From contig RPFO01001993.1 in assembly GCA_009746045.1 (NCBI GenBank), positions 1-64,000 of the forward strand: a stretch of 64,000 nt of DNA. Reading direction: 5' to 3'. Positions within the stretch are counted from its first letter, which is position 1, and each line of letters starts with the position of its first letter. Under the pieces are notes generated by a model. The model saw only the letters and a program-made list of their open reading frames with translations. It did no database searches and was not told where the DNA came from. Of this stretch, positions 44,501 through 63,990 are shown in pieces. The translations under genes and the position numbers were made by a program. Source of the DNA: Mesostigma viride. Lineage: Eukaryota > Streptophyta > Mesostigmatophyceae > Mesostigmatales > Mesostigmataceae.

Positions 44501-44971
44501 GCTGAAAACTTGCTTTTGGTTCTCAAATTCTCAAACTCTCGCGCCGAAGGCAGCTCGCGGGTCCGCGGAACGCCGAAAAGGCGGATGGGCGCGGCGCTGT
44601 GTGTACTTCGCGTTGGACGTTTCTAGATGACGGCCATTAATGGCACGGGTCGCGTACGTCAAGTGGGAGTTGTAAGATGGCCCGGGGTTGGACGTTGTAA
44701 AATGGCTCGCAGAAAAGGAACCTAAACGACTATTTGGCGTGCCGCGGCGGTCGTGACGTTGTTTGCTCCGTTGGATCTGCATCTACGGCGTTCGTGGGTT
44801 GTTTCGAAACCCGGTCAATGAGACTTTAATTACGGAGAAGTCGATTATATAATTGATCCTTTTTCAACACATCGGTAAAAATCTAAGAGTCGGAACGGCC
44901 AATATATTGTGAGAACTTGAGAATGTGATAATTGGACTTGAGGCAATCTGAGAAAAAGATGCTCGATCATG

Positions 44972-45375
44972 TGGAGTTGGAGTTGGAGTTGGAGTTGGAG
45001 TTGGAGTTGGAGTTGGAGTTGGAGTTGGAGTTGGAGTTGGAGTTGGAGTTGGAGTTGGAGTTGGAGTTGGAGTTGGAGTTGGAGTTGGAGTTGGAGTTGG
45101 AGTTGGAGTTGAAGTTGGAGTTGGAGTTGGAGTTGGAGTTGGAGTTGGAGTTGGAGTTGGAGTTGGAGTTGGAGTTGGAGTTGGAGTTGGAGTTGGAGTT
45201 GGAGTTGGAGTTGGAGTTGGAGTTGGAGTTGGAGTTGGAGTTGGAGTTGGAGTTGGAGTTGGAGTTGGAATTGGAGTTGGAGTTGGAGTTGGAGTTGGAT
45301 CGAGTTGGAGTTGGAGTTGGAGTTGGAGTTGGAGTTGGAGTTGGAGTTGGAGTTGGAGTTGGAGTTGGAGTTGGA
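44972..45375. repeat. GGAGTT hexanucleotide array
   Basis: About 66 units of GTTGGA, interrupted once by TCGA at 45300, which shifts the register. It is one base different from the array 500 bp upstream. Both are flanked by GTGAAAA(T/A)ATGGC-C-GAGTTGGA-type sequence (44253 and 45391), so the arrays are diverged relatives. Confidence 0.95.
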
Positions 45376-46177
45376 GCTGGACTTGGAGTCGGTGAAAAAA
45401 TGGCTCTGAGTTGGATTTGGACTTCGGAGTTGGAAAGAGGCATGGCGAAAGAGGTATACCTCCAGCTATTAATCGGTGATTTCAATGGCAGTGCATTAAA
45501 AAATTAATTAATTAAACTCGTGCTCCCGTTGGGGCGCCGGAGTCACGGAGCATCAGAGTGCTTTTAATCCCTGTATGTGCACAACAGGAAGAAAGGGCAT
45601 AAGCTAGGGTTTCCGTAGCCTAGATCGTGCAGGATCGAATGGCCGGCGCCTTGGAGCCACGTCAGCTTACTGAGGCATATAGTACGTTGACTACCTAGCT
45701 GACCATGAGCTGGCCAGTACTTGCAGCTGCACGCAGCAGAAAATTCATGCTGGCTTGTGAGCTGATCTCATAGCTGCTCACAGCTCGAAATTGCAGCCGT
45801 AATCGTGCATGTCAACAGAGACAACAACTTGGTCTGGTGCAGGCAGCAGCAGTTGCCGTCAATTGGGTATACCAAATCCAAAGGACTTAACTGCGCATAC
45901 AACAGGCAGCAGGCGCAGATCGATGTACACGGTTTGTAGAGCCATGAGCATCAGCCTTCACCGACAAGAGACCTTGCCGCCTTCCGCCAGCATGTCGCCC
46001 TTGGGAACACCATTGCATGCCAGTTACCCCGGTTACCCTGGCGGTTCTTCAGCAAAATAATCCCGAAACAGATGGCAAGTCTCCTGCCAGGGTCGCCACA
46101 ATCCATCTGGGGCTGCCCCGTGAAGTGGCCCACCGTGTGTAACATCAATTGGCATGGATGGTGTGGTGAGTTCACAC
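45376..46177. other. Intergenic, with repeat D end at 45506-45564
   Basis: TTAATTAATTAA followed by CTCGTGCTCCC and GGAGTCACGGAGCATCAGAGTGC, inverse to 21371-21430. The rest holds no recognised gene. The 3' UTR of the minus-strand G-patch gene should occupy the right end. Confidence 0.5.
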
Positions 46178-49100
46178 TCAGAAGTCATACACCCCCATGT
46201 CCTGTGAGAGCACACTCCCCTTCATCCCAGAAGCTCGCCCCCTTTTCCGCCCCCTTGCAGAACCTGGCCCTGGCCCGCCCCTATGCCCGTGATTCTGCCA
46301 TTTGCCTGCTTGGCCGTGCTTCCGCACCACTGCCGCACGCAGCGCCGCCCTCGCGCCCGCGTGCTTGGCCAGCACGTGCGCTTTGAGCCCCTTCTTCGTG
46401 CCCAGCCGAGAGGAGCAGTGCGGACAGCGCAGCTGATCATCTGTCGCTGCAGCAGGATAGTGTGGCGTAGCATTGTCCCTATTACGTGTGCCAGAGTGCA
46501 AGGGTGGGCTGTCCCCAGCCGCGGCGCCGCCGGTGGATAGTTCCGATGCAATACCTGGTGGCATCCGACACGATTAATCAACAGGAACAATTGCACACAT
46601 GTCGCAAACACAGGTCCTACCCAATTATGACCAGCAAGTGAGTACCGGGCAAACAGGTATTGTTCCTGTCAAGTTGTCAGGTTGCGAAGTCGTCGAATCA
46701 GTTGTCAGGATGCTGCCAGCGGGATTATACTAATATAAGTATGAATTCAACCACAAAGCAACTAGAATATGCCCAGCACGACGCTCCACGCTCCACTCCT
46801 AGACAAAGTCGCAGACACCATGGCATTCGAAACTTTGAACGCGGGCAACTGAATAACTCCTAGGCAACTTCACAGCAATTAGGACCAAGGGCACCAGAAG
46901 CGCCAGCACATGCAAACTCTGATGAAGCACTCACTCACCGCCAGCATCATGCCACTTGGGCCTCTTCCGCGCCTTCTTCTTCTTCTTCGCCCCTTCCCCA
47001 GGTGCATCCGACATCACCGGACACGCATCGAACGCGTAAGCCTTCGCGCTGACATCCTCGTCGCCGTCCGCATGACGCGTACTTGCAACGATGGCACCGG
47101 TCGCCAGCAAGCGCTCGTAGGAGATATCTTCCAGTCGCAGTGTGGTGACAGGTGGCAGCACCGGGGGGATGCCAAGCCGCGCGTCACGCTCCTGCTGCTG
47201 GCGTTCCGCACGACGCAGCTCCTGCAGGGGACAGCACAAGACGCCCTCGTGGCAGCCCAGAGTTTTTGCTACGTCAATAGGCCGATCACATGGCGCACAG
47301 TACCATACCAGGAGTGTGCTATTTGCCCCATACACATGCATCCCTTTGGTAATGCTAACGTAGGCTCGCTGGGGTGGCCTGGTTGGGCCTGCTGGCCGCT
47401 CCGGCTACCAAATCAGTATGCATACTACTACCAATAACATGCGTATGCATGCTGATGCCAACCGGACGGATGTGTCAGGCATTCAAAACCTGACGACAGC
47501 ATTTATGCCATTTGAAACAGATCATGTCTATATCCCGGAGCACACTCTTCTGTCCATTCACACGGTCTATCAGTCCTAACGGGGGTTGTGGGTGAACCCT
47601 GGGTATGCCCCTGAAAAGCCTCAGGCTCCGGGAGAGGCCTTTATATTCTCCCAAACTGACGCCTCTAAATGCGTTTCAAGCCTGTCTGTGGGCTCTGGGC
47701 CATGGGGCAGGCTTACTGCATCCGCTAGGCTTTTGCTGTGTCGAAACTTTGTTGCACCCACAGTTGGGCCTGCACCATGCTGTGGAGAGAGTCCTCTGTG
47801 GCCTGCCCACTTTAGGCAGAGAGAGAAGCTAGGGCGCCCTCCCTCCTTCTCGTTGTGTGCAGGGTTTGAACGTTCCTTTATTGGCACCCACGTGACGCAG
47901 TCGCGTGCTTTTAATTAACCAATTAATTAATCCGCCCTACCAAAGTAAAGTCTAGGGCTCTAATGAATTAATTAATCAGACCTACCAAAGTAAAGTCTAG
48001 AGAGTAAGTGGCCCCCGACACACACACACACACACAATACCTAAGGCACATTTTGGTGACACACATCGCCAATAAGGTGACATCCACCATGTACCTGAAC
48101 AGTACATGCAAGCCAGAGCACTCTTGAGGTAAAGACAACGCAATCCTTTCCCTTGCCGCTCTGATGTCCCTGGCCACATCTCCACCGCATAAATAGTTCG
48201 CCCCATCCAGCTGTCTTGAACCCACCTTTTCTTTCTCTCGCGCCCTTTTGGCCTCGTGGCGCGCGCGCATGCGCTCCTGCAGCGCCCGTATGGCCGCCGC
48301 CTCGGGGCTCTCCTTGACCACCACCGCCGCACGAGAGCCTAAGCTATCGCCCACCACCGCCGATGGCACTACCGCTGCCGCCCGTGCTGCCACCCCCGTG
48401 CTTGTGATGAGTCCTTCTGCCTCACCGCGACCCCCCTCGCTGGCGTCCGCTGCACCATCCTCACCGGTCATGGCATCTGCCCCTGGTGCCGCTGTGAGGG
48501 CAGGCTCGGTGGGCGCCCTGTACCCGATGCCAGCATTGTCGATCTTCTTGACCACCGTGACCGGCTCCAGGCGACCCCCCTGGTGGCGGCCCAGCCCCGT
48601 GCGGGTGTCCTGCGGAGTCGCCAAGACACGGCAACGGCATGGACATGAAGTGACGGTACGACACGGCAATGGCATGCCCATGCAGTGAAGTGACGGGACC
48701 CATGCAGTGATGGGACGGCATGGCAATGGCGAAACATGGGCATGACATGACAAGGCACACTTGAAAGCCGTCGTATGTTACTGGTTTACTGCCAATGCTT
48801 TCACCCGTCAATTGGCCACGCCCACCCAAGATGAAGCACAGAAACAATAACCTTCACAATCATCCACCGTGCGCTACTCATCATACGCCAGTCGCCACAC
48901 TCATGCCATCAGCCACACTACTCATCATACGCCAGTCGCCACACTCATGCCATCAGCCGCGCTACTCATCATACGCCAGTCGCCATACTCATGCCATCAG
49001 CCACCCTACTCATCATACGCCAGTCGCCATACTCATGCCATCAGCCACACTACTCATCATACGCCAGTCGCCACACTCATGCCATCAGCCGCCCTGCTCA

Positions 49101-49648
49101 TCATACGCCAGTCGCCACACTCGTGCCATCAGCCATGGACCAATAGCAGTTCAAGCTTGGCTGTATCGCAGTCAGGATGAAACACGGCAGCGTGTCTTGC
49201 AAAGCTCCCTGCCCCTCCGTTTGCCCCTACCCCTGACCCTGCAAGTGGCTTTGTCCATAAAAAAGAAACAGTCCACCTGACGTACCCAGCCCATGGACTT
49301 AAGAAGGCCGTAGCCGACGGAGCAGTGCTCGTACCCGGCTGCCAGCTCATCGTATCCGCCGGGTTGACAGGCCCTATCGTTGGACTCTCCGTCCGTCGAT
49401 TCCCTGGCATCGGTATCCGCACCAGGGATAATCCCATGATATGCGATTGCGTTATTTGCCGTCGGCACGGACTCGGGCGGGCCAGCCTCAACATCTCCAG
49501 CCCTCGTGGCAGGGTCGGGCGTTATCCCGGGGTAATATTCAACCGGCTGCCTCAGGGGTGAGGACGGCGGCGTGATGGCAGTAGCTCGCCTGTATCGACG
49601 CAATTTTCTCTGTGAGCGAGGGAAAACGGGCTTGATGTCGGTGGACAT
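46178..49648 (-). CDS. G-patch and C2H2 zinc-finger protein (4 exons, 468 aa)
   Basis: The model is complement(join(46178..46554, 46939..47221, 48226..48609, 49286..49648)), with consistent phases (0,0,1) and GT-AG introns. The G-patch spans about 110-155, reading SVGYGLLKSMGW then DTRTGLGRHQGG and a distal AGIGY. The first intron falls exactly between the MGW and DTR halves. Residues about 222-265 are a charged helix (AIRALQERMRARHEAKRARE, continuing ERQQQERD). A Lys-rich block near 327-340 (AKKKKKARKRPKW) is a likely nuclear localisation signal. One C2H2 finger is present: C387, C390, H403, H408 (CPHCSSRLGTKKGLKAHVLAKH). G-patch proteins usually bind and activate DEAH-box RNA helicases in splicing or ribosome assembly, so a nuclear RNA-processing role is inferred. 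I cannot assign a specific orthologue. Confidence 0.85.
47755..47945. repeat. Dispersed repeat E, copy 2 (intron of the G-patch gene)
   Basis: Partner of 37200-37345. Core CACCCACGTGACGCAGTCGCGTG, then TTAATTAACCAATTAATTAA. It is followed by a 46-bp direct duplication (ATTAATTAATC then CCTACCAAAGTAAAGTCTAG) at about 47925-47955 and 47968-48001. Confidence 0.75.
48874..49137. repeat. 44-bp intronic minisatellite (6 units)
   Basis: Units start CTACTCATCATACGCCAGTC and continue GCCA-ACTC-TGCCATCAGCC-C. Starts are at 48874, 48918, 48962 and onward at exactly 44 bp. It lies in the intron that splits the G-patch domain. Confidence 0.93.
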
Positions 49649-51115
49649 GACTCGAGCTGTTAAGTACTATTCAAGGCTCTCGAGTATCCAATCCCTGGTA
49701 TATAATGAAGCCAAGACGGGACACCAATCCGTACGTCGGGTCAGCGGGGGGGCGCTTCATCGACATACGACACGAAGCGAGTCCGTCGCCGTCACGAAGT
49801 ACCACCGCGGTGATCTGGCGTATCACAATTGTGTCACAATCGCGTCTCCTTGTGGCAAGGACGAAGTGACCCCGTTGTCAAAGCAACGCCAATAGATGAT
49901 TCCGAGGGGAGGAAACATTTAGCGATGTGTCTTGCATGGAATAGGCCGTGCGCATTTTTCCCTCGAAGCATAAAAATATCAGCTAACACCATGAGATAAA
50001 GTTCATGGATGTTTGGATTCTCTTGCATCTAAGCTCCTTGCATTACTGCCACATCGGCGCTCCGTCGACATGGAAAAGGGTGTAAAAATTTCGTTATTTT
50101 TTTCCAGAAAATCACACAGAGACAGACTGCAGCCGATATTAAGAACCATAGTTGGCATTCTAGCTCAGGCTGCCCGCTCGCCCATGCGAGCGAGTTCTGC
50201 GTTCTCGTGTTTTGTGCAGAGACAGCGATGCCAGAATAATTGCTACAGTACCAATCTGAAGTTACCCTTATGGTAGCAACTTTGCCCTTGTTTTACCCTA
50301 GAGTACACCTAGTGTACCAGTACTGTACAGTACCTCGGACCTCCACTCTGCCTACAGTACACTACCGGTACGATGTACTGTATACTGTCAACTAAAATCG
50401 CGGCGCGGCGCGGCGCGGCGCGGCGCGGCGCGGCGCGGCGCGGCGCGGCGCGGCGTCCGGTGGAAAATGCAGACAAAAATGGAAATCTATTTCTGTGCCT
50501 CCAGGACGCAAGGAACGGCGATACCGTACAGCCGTCGACCAACGAGCAGTAGGAGAGCATGGACCCGCCACTCGCATTGACAAGGAAATGGCGGGCAGGG
50601 AGGTTGTGGTACTAAGGGAAGTTGTGACTGACTGATCGACTTGGGGAGTTGGGATCTATTGCATCTAGATCTCCAGTAGGCTCCAAGCCTTCAACTGCGG
50701 GAAAAGCCAAACCGGTGTACGGCGTCAGCAAGCCAGGGGATACTCGATTCTCAGGGAGACTCGTGAAGGTCATGCCTACAAGCGGACGTCAACTCATAAA
50801 AAAACTGGGCATGCACTCGCGCACTAGTGGCAAACTGGCACGGACTGCCTTTTTTCCAGCCCACTCCATTTCGCCCCATCGAAACCCGGGGTGGTTTTAT
50901 CAGTGATAGCGTGGATTCATGGCCCCATGCATGTTTAGAACTGGAACAGACAAGCTGCGAATTTTCGCAATATGATCAAGGAATACCACATTTTGGATCG
51001 GGCGAAGGTAGATCACAGTGCCAGGATATAGCCATTGACGTCTATCCTCAGCAGTTCGGTAATTGGCCGTGCCTCGCCACTAACTTGAGAGTTGTGGGTG
51101 GGAAAATCGTAAAGC
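49649..51115. promoter_or_regulatory. Divergent intergenic region between the G-patch and EF-hand/coiled-coil genes
   Basis: The 5' regions of both genes lie here. A perfect pentamer array (GGCGC)n of about 11 units occupies 50400-50455, next to a stretch full of GTAC/TACAGTAC words (50300-50395). No gene is recognisable. The GC array could act as a CpG-rich promoter element or be plain expansion. Confidence 0.5.
50400..50455. repeat. (GGCGC)n pentanucleotide array
   Basis: About 11 perfect GGCGC units. Confidence 0.97.
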
Positions 51116-59232
<8,117 letters not shown>

Positions 59233-59600
59233 GCGAGTTCCTTTCTACGCGACAGGGCCGCGGAGGGTGCTGCAGGTGGCAGGGTTTGGTGAGGGTGGTT
59301 TACCGTATACGGCAGCACCGGTGAAGGTGGAGGCGGGCGCGGAGGGCGGTGGACAACGGTAGGGCTGGGGAGGGTATTCCTTTCACACGGCAGGGCCGGG
59401 GAGCAAGTGGCCTTGGTGACTAGGACTCTCGCGATTTCTTTCTTTCGCACCGGGCCTCGTGCGGGGAAGGTCTTTGGCGGACGCAGGGCCGGTGAAGGTG
59501 GCGGACGTGGTCGGGCGGGCGCGGATGGTGGTGAAAGAGGCGGCAGGGGCCGGTGAGGGTGATGGAGGCCTCAGGTCGGGAGCTGAGGGTGTGTTCCTTT

Positions 59601-61373
59601 GTTTTTTTGGCTGGCGGCAAGGGGGGCGAGGAGGTTGTCTTTTGGCGGCGACAGGGAAGGCGGCCAACGGTCTGTGCGCCAGAAGGGGGGGGTATGAGAG
59701 TCTGCCAAGCTTCTGGGTAAAGTCAGTCTACCGAGATGTGACAGCAATGCCACCAAGCAGCGGGGGCGGGGCGGAAGAGGCAGGAAGCGAGCTATGCGGA
59801 GAACGAGCCAAGGCTACATTGGGGGCGGAGCATGGGGTCTTTTCACCGTCAGCAAGGGCTGGGATTGGTGCCGGTTATCGCGGCGGCCGATTCATGGATG
59901 GGCCAGAACAAGGGAATCTCACTCCCTCCGTTATACCCTGCCTGCGATAAGGTGCCATCTATCTCGGGGAGATGAGGCGGGCCTCTTGCCGGCTCGTTGA
60001 GTTGGCGTGCTCACGACGAGCCTGATGCGCCCCTTGGTGGTGATGCATCCTTGGCGGTTATGCGCCCTTTGGTCCATGGGTCCATTGCTGGTCCTTTGGC
60101 CGTGGTCACGCGCTCCCATTGGGCATGTCCGAGCTAGTACGGATGGCTGAAGTCTCGTGGGCGCCGGCACAAATCGGGTCCTGTGAGGCCTTGGGTGTGG
60201 TCATGTACTTGGGGCCCGTGCGCCTGGGGGGCGTGTACGGATCGGGCAGCTGGTGCCGTGTGTTTTAAGTAGACTTGTGTAAGACAATTGCGACCGTGTA
60301 TGCTCGCCCTTTGCGGGCACTGTGCGGGCCCTCAGCTCGCCGGGTGGGCTCCCGGGACATCATGGCCGCCGTAACAAGCCCAGGCGGGGCGCGGGGGGAC
60401 GCTCGTGGGGGGGGCAGAGAGACACCTAGACCTAAGGTTGTCCACGGCAAGTGCTCCTGTGGATTGGCTGGATTCCTATATTTGATAGAGTATTGTCCGT
60501 GGGATGGGCGGCACTCTTATCGGACGTGTATCAACCAATATCTTCACCGGTGGATTGTATGTGCCGTGCTGAGCGGTTCCTGCTGAGCGGAACAAGTGGC
60601 TCAAGGCCTGCCTGCGAATGGGAGGCTGGGTCACCGATTGGCTAGTACGATCGGAGCCCTTGCTGGCACCCAAGTAGGCAAAAGGAGCACACGGGACGAT
60701 AACAGTAGGGACAATGGAGTGATCTGGCCTCGTAAAGTGAACAAACCCCGATGATGCGTTGCATGGGGTGTGGCCCTTGGGTGGACGGGTAGCCTCGTAT
60801 GGGGAGGGTTCTCCCTGAGTGTTCGGCAGCTTGACCATCGGCAGCAAGGCAGGCCCAGGTACTCCGACCATGGTCCTAGAAGCAGGGTTCCTAGCACCAG
60901 GCCTGTCACGTGGGTTGCTGGGTACTTTGCAGTCGAGGGTTGATGTGGAGGGTGCGATGTCAGGTCTCTGCTGGTTCGCCCGGTTGACACAGTACTGGTC
61001 GGTGTGAGCAAGATGTTGGCTTTGTACGGAATGCTTGGCAGCATGTCTCGTGGCACAACATGAGAGGCGGTTTGTATATATTCTTACTACTCATGAATGT
61101 ACAACAATGTACTTTAATAGGTCATCTTGACCTCTAGTCCCCCCTGGTTGCGACATGTCGTGGCTGGGCTCACTAGGGGCCTTTCAGTGGGCAAGGATGG
61201 TTGGAAGTTACTGGACACGGGTAGGCTGGCAGGCACTTCTGCAGGCCTCTCCCCAATTGTTAGACATGATGAAAATATGAGTGGCACGGGATATTGTTGG
61301 ATGGACCAAGGTACTAATTACTATGTTTTCACTTTGGGTTTTTTAACTGTTTTTTTTTCTTTACTAATGCGAA
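59601..61373. other. No recognisable gene
   Basis: GC-rich sequence with short open frames only. If the EF-hand/coiled-coil gene has a further exon, it should lie here, but I could not identify one. Confidence 0.35.
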
Positions 61374-61460
61374 GTATTAAATTAAATTAAATTAAATTGT
61401 AACATAGCTCCATTGGGAGCACATGTAGCACATATCCCTGAGAAGGGGCATATGGCTTTC
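61374..61460 (+). repeat. Repeat A copy (left part) with (TTAAA)n tail
   Basis: (TTAAA)n at 61375-61399, then AACATAGCTCCATTGGGAGC and GTAGCACATATCCCTGAGAA, matching 19577 and 63495. It continues after the SINE-like insertion at 61967. Confidence 0.8.
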
Positions 61461-61966
61461 ACGTTTCGAGACTGAACAAGTCTCGAGTGGACACGTGTGT
61501 AGTACTCCTACACACACAGATCTCGAATGATTTATCTAGTACCAAATCCGACCCTGTGGGCAAGCCACCTCCCCCCAAGCAGAGGAGGCGTTTTGATGAG
61601 TAGTGTAGTTAGGATTTTCTAGATAGCTTAGAGTTAGGATAGTTCGATCACGCGGCTTCCTCCACCCCATCCATCATGGAATATGTGCTACATGACCTCC
61701 CCACGGAGGCATGTTATAATTTAATTGAATTTAATTTAAATCCGACAGGCGCTTGCATCACTCCCCGGAAAGGAGAACTTTTGCGGATGACTAGAGGTGT
61801 CAGTTGGCGATGCCTTAGGATCCGGAGACGTCCGTCCTATAGTCAGCAAACATTGGTGCGAGAGGTCCCCAGTTCGATTCCGGCCTGGATTCACTTGCAG
61901 ATCGCGTTTTCCGCGGACCGGCGCTGAACGCAAATGGTTTTCACCTTTGCGGCGTGCCAAATCAGA
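61460..61966 (+). mobile_element. tRNA-derived SINE-like element with target-site duplication
   Basis: Flanked by the 10-bp direct repeat ATATGGCTTT at 61450-61459 and 61967-61976, with repeat A continuing on both sides. It contains the tRNA-like stretch 61802-61890 with B box AGTTCGATTCC, and shares its whole body with 9137-9576 in the opposite orientation. Its left part starts at a different point from the 9 kb copy, so copies differ in 5' extent, as in retroposons. It carries a second, nested insertion. Confidence 0.65.
61554..61737 (+). mobile_element. Nested ~184 bp insertion inside the SINE-like element
   Basis: Flanked by AAATCCGAC at about 61545-61553 and 61738-61746. The 9 kb copy of the host element reads through this point without interruption (AAATCCGA then AGGC). 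The insert ends in CATGTTATAATTTAATTGAA and a TTTAATTT tail. This tail matches the end following the LINE fragment at 27035-27075, which suggests a 5'-truncated LINE copy. Confidence 0.65.
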
Positions 61967-62073
61967 ATATGGCTTTTGATACATTCTGGGCTACTTCCTG
62001 CAAGGGTAGGGTGTAAACTACACCTGCTCTGGGAAGATGAGAGGTATGCCATGGTGCATGTCCATTAGACTGC

Positions 62074-62878
62074 CTGGCGCTCGAGGCTCGGGCGGTTGGT
62101 CTAGAAATCAGCCCCAAAACGGAGGCCCTGGCCCTCGGCATGGCAGGGCCCCCACCCACACTCCGACTCTTAAACGATGCCGAGGTCAACTACCCTCCTT
62201 CAGGCCGCTTCAAGCTGCTCGGCAGTTGGCTTCCCGACTGCGAGGACGACATGACGACACGGATCGGCATGGCGTGGGCGCACCTCCATGACCACCGCCG
62301 CTGGTGGAGCAACCCCGCCCTACCCCGGATCGTCAAGCGTGACCTCTGCAAGGTCGTCATTCTGACGATCCTGACCTACGGCGCCGAGACGTGGGCACTG
62401 ACGCAGGAGCTGGAGCAACGACTCGACGGCGCCGTCACCAACATGCTGCGCAAGGCCCTTAATTAACATCCCCTTTGGTTTGCACATTAGTAATGAGGAT
62501 TTGTACGCTGATTTGCCCTATGTTTCCCACATTATTAGGCACAGGCGCCTGGGCCTAGCCGGGCACCGGGCCTGCACAGATCAGGTAGATACCTCAGATA
62601 GACTAGCTGGCACCAAGCCCGCCCAGCCTGGGCGATATGTCCTAACCTGGCGTGCCCCCGGCCGCACGCGGCAGGGCCGCCATCCGTGGACATTTCGTGA
62701 TAGACTCGGCATGGACATGTGCTACGCTAGACGTGACGGGCTCATCCCCGGGCAGCCTCCTGGTTTGTCTGTAATATGGAGGCAGATGGTGCGCAAGGAT
62801 AGATGGCAAGTAGTAATCAAGGAGACCACCCCCAAGCCTGTGCATGGGGGCTCCGCGTGTGACCAAGTATGGCATTCA
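62074..62878 (+). pseudogene. LINE reverse transcriptase, 5'-truncated and frameshifted
   Basis: The frame begins inside the palm/thumb of a non-LTR reverse transcriptase: ARAVGLEISPKTEALAL, then FKLLGSWLPD, AWAHLHDHRRWWSNPALPR, ILTYGAETWALTQELEQRLD and MLRKALN. After a 4-bp insertion (AATT, about 62460-62466) the continuation lies in another frame: NEDLYADLPYVSHIIRHRRL, LAGHRACTDQ, a GRHPWTFRDRLGMD box and a stop at 62879. The catalytic YxDD part is missing, so it is dead. The order (repeat A, then RT) fits one element whose ORF1 pieces lie elsewhere in the window. Confidence 0.8.
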
Positions 62879-62939
62879 TAGCGATTCGGGCCGCGGTGCC
62901 CACACCCCTGTAACTAGGACCTAGATAGCTTATACCATC

Positions 62940-63030
62940 CATTCCATCCCATGTTCCCCTCCCACTGAGGACTTAAATGCTCACGTGACGCAGTCACGTG
63001 TCTATTAATTAATTAATTAATGTCCATTAG
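62940..63030. repeat. Repeat E core with perfect 8-bp inverted arms
   Basis: CACGTGAC-GCA-GTCACGTG at about 62982-63000 followed by TTAATTAATTAATTAA. Cognate cores are at 37305 and 47890. Confidence 0.7.
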
Positions 63031-63104
63031 ATTCCTGGGCATTACTGAGTGTGCACCACATGAGACATTATCACAGTTGTATCACTTAATCAGATTGATC
63101 ACCA

Positions 63105-63480
63105 GTGCATGTACCCAGACTCTCTTCTCGACGAGCTGAAGAAACCACTATAGGCGTGCATGGAGCTGCCAGGTGCGACACTGCAGGGCGCCTAGGCCAC
63201 ATCCACGGGACAAGGCTGGGTCCCCTCCAGTGGTCCTCACCTTCAGCGACATCACAGCCCGAGTTCAGTTCCTCTCTCGCCGCAAGAAGCTGGTGAACAC
63301 CTCATGGTCGCTTGATCGACGACGACCTGACGCCAGCCCAGCAGCAGCAACGCCGCGCATGCAGTGGCCCGACTACATCCGCCACAAGACCAACCCCGAG
63401 AAGCCCCAATTAAGTGTACTGGCGGGGCGGGGACCTTCATGCCAACAAGAAACTGTGGAAGCCCCCCCGGGCTCCCCCGG
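63105..63480 (+). pseudogene. LINE ORF1 fragment (C-terminal part), third copy
   Basis: Pieces in shifted frames match the copy at 19992-20606: LTFSDITARVQFLSRRKKLVN corresponds to LIFKSPADKVSFLRRRKRLEN, followed by DDLTP-QQQ-RR and VYW-GG-L. Several frameshifts. It is followed immediately by an empty-site copy of repeat A, as at 19265-19860. Confidence 0.75.
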
Positions 63481-63492
63481 GATTAATTAATT

Positions 63493-63780
63493 AGGAACAT
63501 AACTCCATTGGGAGTAAATGTAGCACATATCCCAGAGAGGGGCATATGGCTTTTAATACATTCTAAGCTACTTCCTGCAAGGGTGGGAATGTAAACGACA
63601 CTTGCTCGAGGTGCACCAGGGCACCTGCACCCCCATGATCTATCAAGCTATACCCAGCGAAGGGGGAGCCTGTCATGGTGGGGGAAGATCAGCGTGGCTA
63701 TGCACAAGCTAGGCATGGCTTCTCATCAGAGAGTGGCTCTCTGTATAGGCAGGGCTGCAGCTAACTCTTAATGCAGCATC
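63493..63780 (+). repeat. Dispersed repeat A, empty-site copy 2
   Basis: From AACATAACTCCATTGGGAG to the stretch around GGCTTCTCATCAGAGAGTGG. It preserves CATATGGCTTTTAATACATT without the SINE-like insertion. Confidence 0.8.
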
Positions 63781-63907
63781 CATGGGGGGTCCAGTATAGG
63801 CAGGGCGTAGCTAAATTTGTAAATGCATCGATCATCCATGCATGGCCATTATGGGCGCACATGCGCTGGGGCCGCGTGGTAGGCTAAGCCTTACTAATCT
63901 ACACTAC

Positions 63908-63990
63908 TGCTATCAAGGAGACAACCAGCGCAGGCCAGAAATCGGGAGAATCCGGACCATGGTAGCTCGAGCCTGCCGTTATCTTGTCCG
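63908..63990 (+). repeat. Terminus of repeat B at the window edge
   Basis: ATCAAGGAGACAACCAGCGC through TGCCGTTATCTTGTCCGCG. The element may continue beyond the window. Confidence 0.8.

Noticed and set aside
46931-47341. A second zinc finger (WYCAPCDRPIDVAKTLGCH) at the start of G-patch exon 3
   Set aside because: The segment lies upstream of the acceptor CCCTGCAG|GAGCTG and has no His pair at normal spacing. It is read as intron.
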